Source: JACQFK01 sp964619955 (GTDB lineage Bacteria > Planctomycetota > MHYJ01 > JACPRB01). Taken from it: a DNA stretch of 64,000 nucleotides. Shown here piece after piece: positions 60,026-64,000 of the stretch; within the stretch, counting starts at the first letter, position 1; the number at the start of each line of letters is the position of its first letter. Both the position numbers and the translations under genes were made by a program. The DNA is taken from positions 135,164-199,163 of the forward strand of contig CAZUJF010000007.1 in assembly GCA_964619955.1 (NCBI GenBank), in the 5' to 3' direction. Under the pieces are notes generated by a model. The model was not told the origin of the DNA and ran no database searches. It saw only the letters and a program-made list of their open reading frames with translations.

Positions 60026-61654
60026 GTGGGTAAATGGAAGTTGACCCTGACGCTCGCCGGACTCGCCGGTCTCCTCGTGACCGGTTCCGGAGCCGCCCCG
60101 AGGGACGCCTGGTCCGAAGCGGTCGCCTACTTCCAGCAACGCGGCGGCAGCAAGAAACCCGAGGAACGGGCGACCGCCGCCTCCAAGCTGGCCGACGGCA
60201 TGGACGGAAAACACGACCGGCTGGCCACAGGCTTCCTGGTCGCCCTGCTGACGACCGAGCTTAACCGTGAGGACGGGGGCAGGAAGGAGGACCAGGTCTC
60301 CGGAGACGTGCTCCGGAACTGCCAGGACTCGCTCCGGAAGGCCTCGATGGCGGAAGCCGTCGACATTCTCATCCGCGAAGCGAAGAAGAACCGGAGCACC
60401 CGCGCCCGCTTCCTCTTCACCCGGGTCCTCGGCGGCCTCAAGGGCGAGACCGCGGGCCGGGCGCTGGTCGAGCTTGTCGAGGACAAGGAACTCCTCGTCG
60501 TCATCGGCGCCGCGGACGGCCTGAGAGACCGCGCCGACGAATCGACCCTCGATGCGCTCCTGAAACTGCTCAAGCGCAAGGATTGCCCCTGGGAGGCGAG
60601 CATCGCCTGTTTCGACGCCCTCGAAAAGATCAACAAGCCCGACAAATGCATGGACGAGCTTCTCCAGATCCTTGAGGCCATGAAGGCCGATGCAGGCCGC
60701 ACCAAGTCCAGGCTCATACAGGTCCTCGCCAGGCTCTGCGGCATCCCCGAGGCCGCAACCAGCGACGCCGCCTGGTGGAAGGACGCCTGGGCCGCCAAGA
60801 AGGAGGGCAAGGAGGCGGACAAGCCCGCCCCCGTCGCCGACACCCTTCCGACCGAGTTCTACGGACTGAGCAGCCTGTCCACCCGCATGGTCTTTCTCGT
60901 GGATATTTCCTCGACGATGGACACGCCGTACGCCAAGCCGCCCGCAGGACCGGCGAAGCCCGTCGACCCGAAGAAGCCGGACGAGGTCAAGAAGGGAACG
61001 GCCGGCGCCAGGAAGGGCGACGCGCTGGAGGATGCGGCGAAGGCGAGAGCCGGCGACCTGAGGAAGAAGCAGGAGGCCCGGCCCGTCAGAAGGAAGATGG
61101 ACGATGTCAAACGCGAACTCAGCAGCACCCTGTACGCCCTCGACCCGCGCGTCAGCTTCACCGTGATCTGGTTCGACAATGAACCCAGAGCCTGGAAGGA
61201 GGAACTCGTTCCGGCCACCTGGCAGAACAAACTGGCCTGCCTGCAGGAGACCGAAAAGGTCAGCGCCAACGGCGCCAGCGGCACGAATTTGTGGGGTGCT
61301 CTTGAGTTCGCCTTCCGATTCGCGGCAAATCCCCAGAAGCCGGAACTGATCCAGCCCGACAAGAAAGGCAACTATGCCACGCTCCTGAAGGGTGCCGACA
61401 CCTTCTTTCTCGTGTCCGGGGGCGAACACAACACCGGCAAGTACATGATCGAAGGGGCGAACCGGTCCGCCGACGTCAGTGCGTTCCAGGCGGAGCTCGA
61501 GAAGGTCACGACCCTGCGCCGGGTGAACGTCCACACGGCGGCCTTGGGGGACGTCGACAACGAGAACGATTTCCTGACCGACAACGCGATCCGCTTCCTC
61601 AAAAAGATCGCCCAGGTCACCGATGGGCAGTCGAGCCACAACGGTCTGAGGTAG
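60026..61654 (+). CDS. Exported HEAT and von Willebrand factor A domain protein
   Basis: 542 residues from a GTG start. Signal-like N-terminus MGKWKLTLTLAGLAGLLVTG. HEAT-like helices (about 25-250) end near SDAAWWKDAWAAKKEG, a variant of the W-x-x-WW motif. A VWA domain follows (about 285-540): MIDAS motif VDISSTMD (DxSxS-like), GTN further on for the Thr position, and a third loop FLVSGGEHNTG that lacks the usual Asp, so metal binding may be altered. A charged linker (about 305-350) is inserted in the domain. Paired head-to-head with the HEAT/GATase-like gene, 122 bases apart. Confidence 0.84.
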   Translation: MGKWKLTLTLAGLAGLLVTGSGAAPRDAWSEAVAYFQQRGGSKKPEERATAASKLADGMDGKHDRLATGFLVALLTTELNREDGGRKEDQVSGDVLRNCQDSLRKASMAEAVDILIREAKKNRSTRARFLFTRVLGGLKGETAGRALVELVEDKELLVVIGAADGLRDRADESTLDALLKLLKRKDCPWEASIACFDALEKINKPDKCMDELLQILEAMKADAGRTKSRLIQVLARLCGIPEAATSDAAWWKDAWAAKKEGKEADKPAPVADTLPTEFYGLSSLSTRMVFLVDISSTMDTPYAKPPAGPAKPVDPKKPDEVKKGTAGARKGDALEDAAKARAGDLRKKQEARPVRRKMDDVKRELSSTLYALDPRVSFTVIWFDNEPRAWKEELVPATWQNKLACLQETEKVSANGASGTNLWGALEFAFRFAANPQKPELIQPDKKGNYATLLKGADTFFLVSGGEHNTGKYMIEGANRSADVSAFQAELEKVTTLRRVNVHTAALGDVDNENDFLTDNAIRFLKKIAQVTDGQSSHNGLR

Positions 61655-61762
61655 GTCGCGGCAGGGGCGCTTTGGATAAAAGTCGGGGGCTTGAAATCAG
61701 GTGGGTCGGCTTGTGCCCCGGTTTGCGGACCTATCCGGCACACTCTGACGTAGGATGAAATC

Positions 61763-64000
61763 GTGCAAACAGTTCTGAGAGCCCTCTGCCTGACCGCCCT
61801 GCTCCTTGCCCATGGCTGCACTCCGGCCCGGCCCGACGAGAACCCCCGCCAGCTCGACCGCACGGTTCAAGCGGACGCGGGGGAAAAGCTCGTTGAGGAA
61901 CTGCGTGCAGACGATCTCGAAACACGGGAACGAGCGAAGGTGCAGCTGGCGAAGCTGGGGAAAGCGGCCATCCCCGCGCTCGAAAAGGCGGGCAGGGATG
62001 CTGATCCCGACCTCTCCCGGTCCGTCAAAGAAATCCTCGACAGGATCCGCGAGAGGCTTTCTGAAGAAGCTGCAGACGCCCCCTACCGCGAGGGGCTGAA
62101 GAAGCTTGCGAGCGGAGACTTCGAGGGATCTCTTCCCGACTTGAACGACGCCCTGAAGCTCTTTCCGAACTTCGTCGACGCCCGCGTCGCCCGCGGGGAC
62201 GCCTGGAAAGCCAAGGGAGAGATCGATCGGGCGCTCGCCGACTACACCCATGCCCTTGAGATCGCCCCTCGCCACCTCCGGGCCTGCCTGGCTCGCGGCG
62301 ATGCGAGAACCCTCCGTGGGAATTACCAGGGGGCCATTTCCGATTACACGCTGGCTCTGGAACTCGACCCCAAACTCGGCAAAGCCTATGCGGGTCGTGC
62401 CGCCGTGAAGTTATCCATGAGGAACTGGGACGGCGCCATCGAGGACTTCACCCGCGTCCTCGAGATCGACCCCAAAGACGCCGGGGCCTACGGCCATCGC
62501 GGCCAGGCCAGGGTCAGCAAAGGGGATAACGAGGGCGCCATCGAAGACTGCACCCGCGCCGTCGTATTGGACCCGCAATCCGCGGTCGCCTACGTCAATC
62601 GCGGCTGGGCCAGGGCCAACAAGCGCGACTTCGAGGGCGCCATCGCGGACTGCACGCGGACCCTTGAGTTGGATCCCAAGAACTTCCAGGCCTACGCGAA
62701 CCGGGGCTGGGCCAAGGTCAGCAAGGGAGATGACGCCGCTGCGATCGAGGACTGCACCCGGGCCATCGAGCTGGATTCTCATCAATCCTTCGTTTTCATC
62801 AACCGTGCCTGGGCCCGCGGGAACAGAGGCGAATACGAGACGGGCGCCGCCGATTGCACCCGGGCCATCGAACTGGATCCCCGGAACTACTTCGCCCACA
62901 ACAACCGCGGCTGGATCAGGTACCTGAAGGGGGACTCCGACGCCGCCATCGAGGATTGCACCCGGGCCATCGAAATCAATCCACAATTGTCCCATGCGTA
63001 CATCAATCGCGCCTGGGCTAGGGGGCTCAAGAAAGATTTCGACGGCGTCATCGCGGATGGCACCCGGGCCATAGAGATCGATCCGAAGGCCGAGGATGCC
63101 TACGACAGCCGTGGCTGGGCCAGGCTGCACAAAGGAGATCACGACGGTGCCATCATGGACTGCACCCGGGCCATCGAGCTGGATGCCAGGAACGCGCGAG
63201 CCTACAGCAACCGGGGCCTGGCCCGCAGCGGCAAGGGTGATCACGATCAGGCCATCGCGGACTGCACCCGGGCCATCGAGCTGGATCCAAAGTTGGGCCA
63301 CGCCTACGAAAGCCGCGCTTGGGTCCGATTCCAAAGAGGCGATGACGAGGGGGCCATCGTGGATTACACCCGCTCGATTGAACTCGATCCCAAGAGCGTC
63401 ACCGCATTCACCAACCGGGCCTGGGCCAGGATCCGCAAAGACGACTACGATGCGGCCATCGCAGACTGCACGCGGGCGATCGAGTTGGACCCCAAGAACC
63501 ACTCGGCCTACAACAACCGCGGCTGGGCCCGGAGCCTCAAGGGGGACTCAGAAGGAGCAATTGCCGATTGCAACCGGGCCATAGAACTCAATCCCGATAT
63601 CCACCAGCCCTACGACATCCGAGGCTCGGCCAAGCTGGCCCAAGGGGATTACGACGGTGCCATCAAGGACTACACCCGGATGATCGAACTGGACCCCAGG
63701 AGCCACGACGCCCATTGTCATCGCGCCTGGGCCAAGGTCAACAAAGGGGACTACGACGGTGCCATCGCCGACAGCACGCGGGCCATTGAGATCGATCCGA
63801 AGGAAGGCTATGCCTATTTTTGCCGGGGCCTCGGATTCGAGGGCAAAGGCGATCTGGAAGCCTCTCTCACCCTCTACACGAAAGCCATCGAGATGGATCC
63901 CGAAGAGGCCAGCTACATCCGAGGGCGGGGCTCCGCCAAGATGAGCAAAGGGGACTACGACGGTGCCATCGCCGACAGCACGCGGGCCATTGAGATCGAT
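61763..64000 (+). CDS. TPR-repeat lipoprotein, incomplete at the right edge
   Basis: The frame is open from GTG 61763 (TAGGA seven bases upstream) to the edge, at least 746 codons. A lipobox ends the signal (CLTALLLAHGC). Residues about 40-95 carry a HEAT-like unit (DDLETRERAKVQLAKLGKAA) typical of Planctomycetota. From about residue 105, at least 19 consecutive 34-residue TPRs follow with consensus AY-x-NRGWAR-x-x-KGD-x-DGAIADCTRAIELDPK. The repeats are near-identical enough to suggest recent expansion. It is a lipid-anchored scaffold; partners unknown. Antisense open frames here arise from the repeat and are not genes. Confidence 0.88.
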   Translation, partial: MQTVLRALCLTALLLAHGCTPARPDENPRQLDRTVQADAGEKLVEELRADDLETRERAKVQLAKLGKAAIPALEKAGRDADPDLSRSVKEILDRIRERLSEEAADAPYREGLKKLASGDFEGSLPDLNDALKLFPNFVDARVARGDAWKAKGEIDRALADYTHALEIAPRHLRACLARGDARTLRGNYQGAISDYTLALELDPKLGKAYAGRAAVKLSMRNWDGAIEDFTRVLEIDPKDAGAYGHRGQARVSKGDNEGAIEDCTRAVVLDPQSAVAYVNRGWARANKRDFEGAIADCTRTLELDPKNFQAYANRGWAKVSKGDDAAAIEDCTRAIELDSHQSFVFINRAWARGNRGEYETGAADCTRAIELDPRNYFAHNNRGWIRYLKGDSDAAIEDCTRAIEINPQLSHAYINRAWARGLKKDFDGVIADGTRAIEIDPKAEDAYDSRGWARLHKGDHDGAIMDCTRAIELDARNARAYSNRGLARSGKGDHDQAIADCTRAIELDPKLGHAYESRAWVRFQRGDDEGAIVDYTRSIELDPKSVTAFTNRAWARIRKDDYDAAIADCTRAIELDPKNHSAYNNRGWARSLKGDSEGAIADCNRAIELNPDIHQPYDIRGSAKLAQGDYDGAIKDYTRMIELDPRSHDAHCHRAWAKVNKGDYDGAIADSTRAIEIDPKEGYAYFCRGLGFEGKGDLEASLTLYTKAIEMDPEEASYIRGRGSAKMSKGDYDGAIADSTRAIEID

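Noticed and set aside
62411..63502. A 363-codon minus-strand frame with regular repeats
   Set aside because: It mirrors the TPR gene; its apparent repeats are the complement of the 102-base TPR units.
61763..64000. Repeat array that might be read as a CRISPR
   Set aside because: Units are 102 bases, in frame, with conserved TPR residues and no unique spacers or short direct repeats.

Overview
ORGANISM. The window is very GC-rich (coding stretches are often near 70-80 percent GC). It is Gram-negative in character: it has a TolC-family outer-membrane protein, periplasmic-type proteases, lipoproteins and type IV pilin or pseudopilin genes. Its gene content is typical of Planctomycetota: 3-keto-disaccharide hydrolase (DUF1080), DUF4139, a secreted prenyltransferase-like toroid, neutral ceramidase, HEAT-repeat proteins ending in a W-x-x-WW motif, and futalosine-pathway mqnD. 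A 100-N gap flanked by identical 55-mers marks it as a draft or metagenome assembly. The phylum is inferred from this content, not from a marker gene. LAYOUT. 1-4075 is a lower-GC island, read leftward: a C5-cytosine methyltransferase, a Vsr nicking endonuclease and two HNH nucleases, apparently an acquired restriction-modification cassette. 4168-12386 holds a DUF1080 protein, the first HtrA-like locus (A), a DUF4139 protein and two membrane proteins around a cluster of dyad repeats. 12590-20614 holds a giant GspK-like/LamG protein, a secreted unknown, a prenyltransferase-like protein and TolC. 20720-24103 is HtrA-like locus B. 24109-36927, read leftward, holds a ceramidase, an XRE/S24 regulator, a MerR-HTH response regulator, and a six-gene run (proS, Tat-lipoprotein, TatD, epimerase, receiver-kinase, multi-PAS kinase). 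37003-40505 is HtrA-like locus C, followed by mqnD. 41490-45752 holds a Kelch lipoprotein, an HDOD protein and small secreted proteins. 46026-51725 is an operon of an adenylate cyclase and two TPR proteins with a dead sigma-54-activator-like AAA+ domain. 51785-56942 holds an MFS transporter, thiO, tRNA-Glu and three pilin-like genes. 57128-64000 holds HEAT, GATase-like and VWA proteins and a lipoprotein with at least 19 TPRs that runs off the right edge. HOW IT FITS TOGETHER. The most striking feature occurs three times: two catalytically dead trypsin/HtrA-like PDZ proteins (fused into one at locus A) followed, with stop/start overlap or a 2-base gap, by an HtrA protease with an intact His-Asp-Ser triad. 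The two dead subtypes carry their own conserved substitutions at all three loci, so they look maintained rather than decayed. I infer a repeated pseudoprotease-protease module of the cell envelope. A second pseudoenzyme arrangement is the cyclase operon, whose two tandem AAA+ paralogues have lost Walker A lysine and the Walker B acidic pair. Several genes have a TATAAT-like box only 3-9 bases before the start codon, suggesting leaderless mRNAs.
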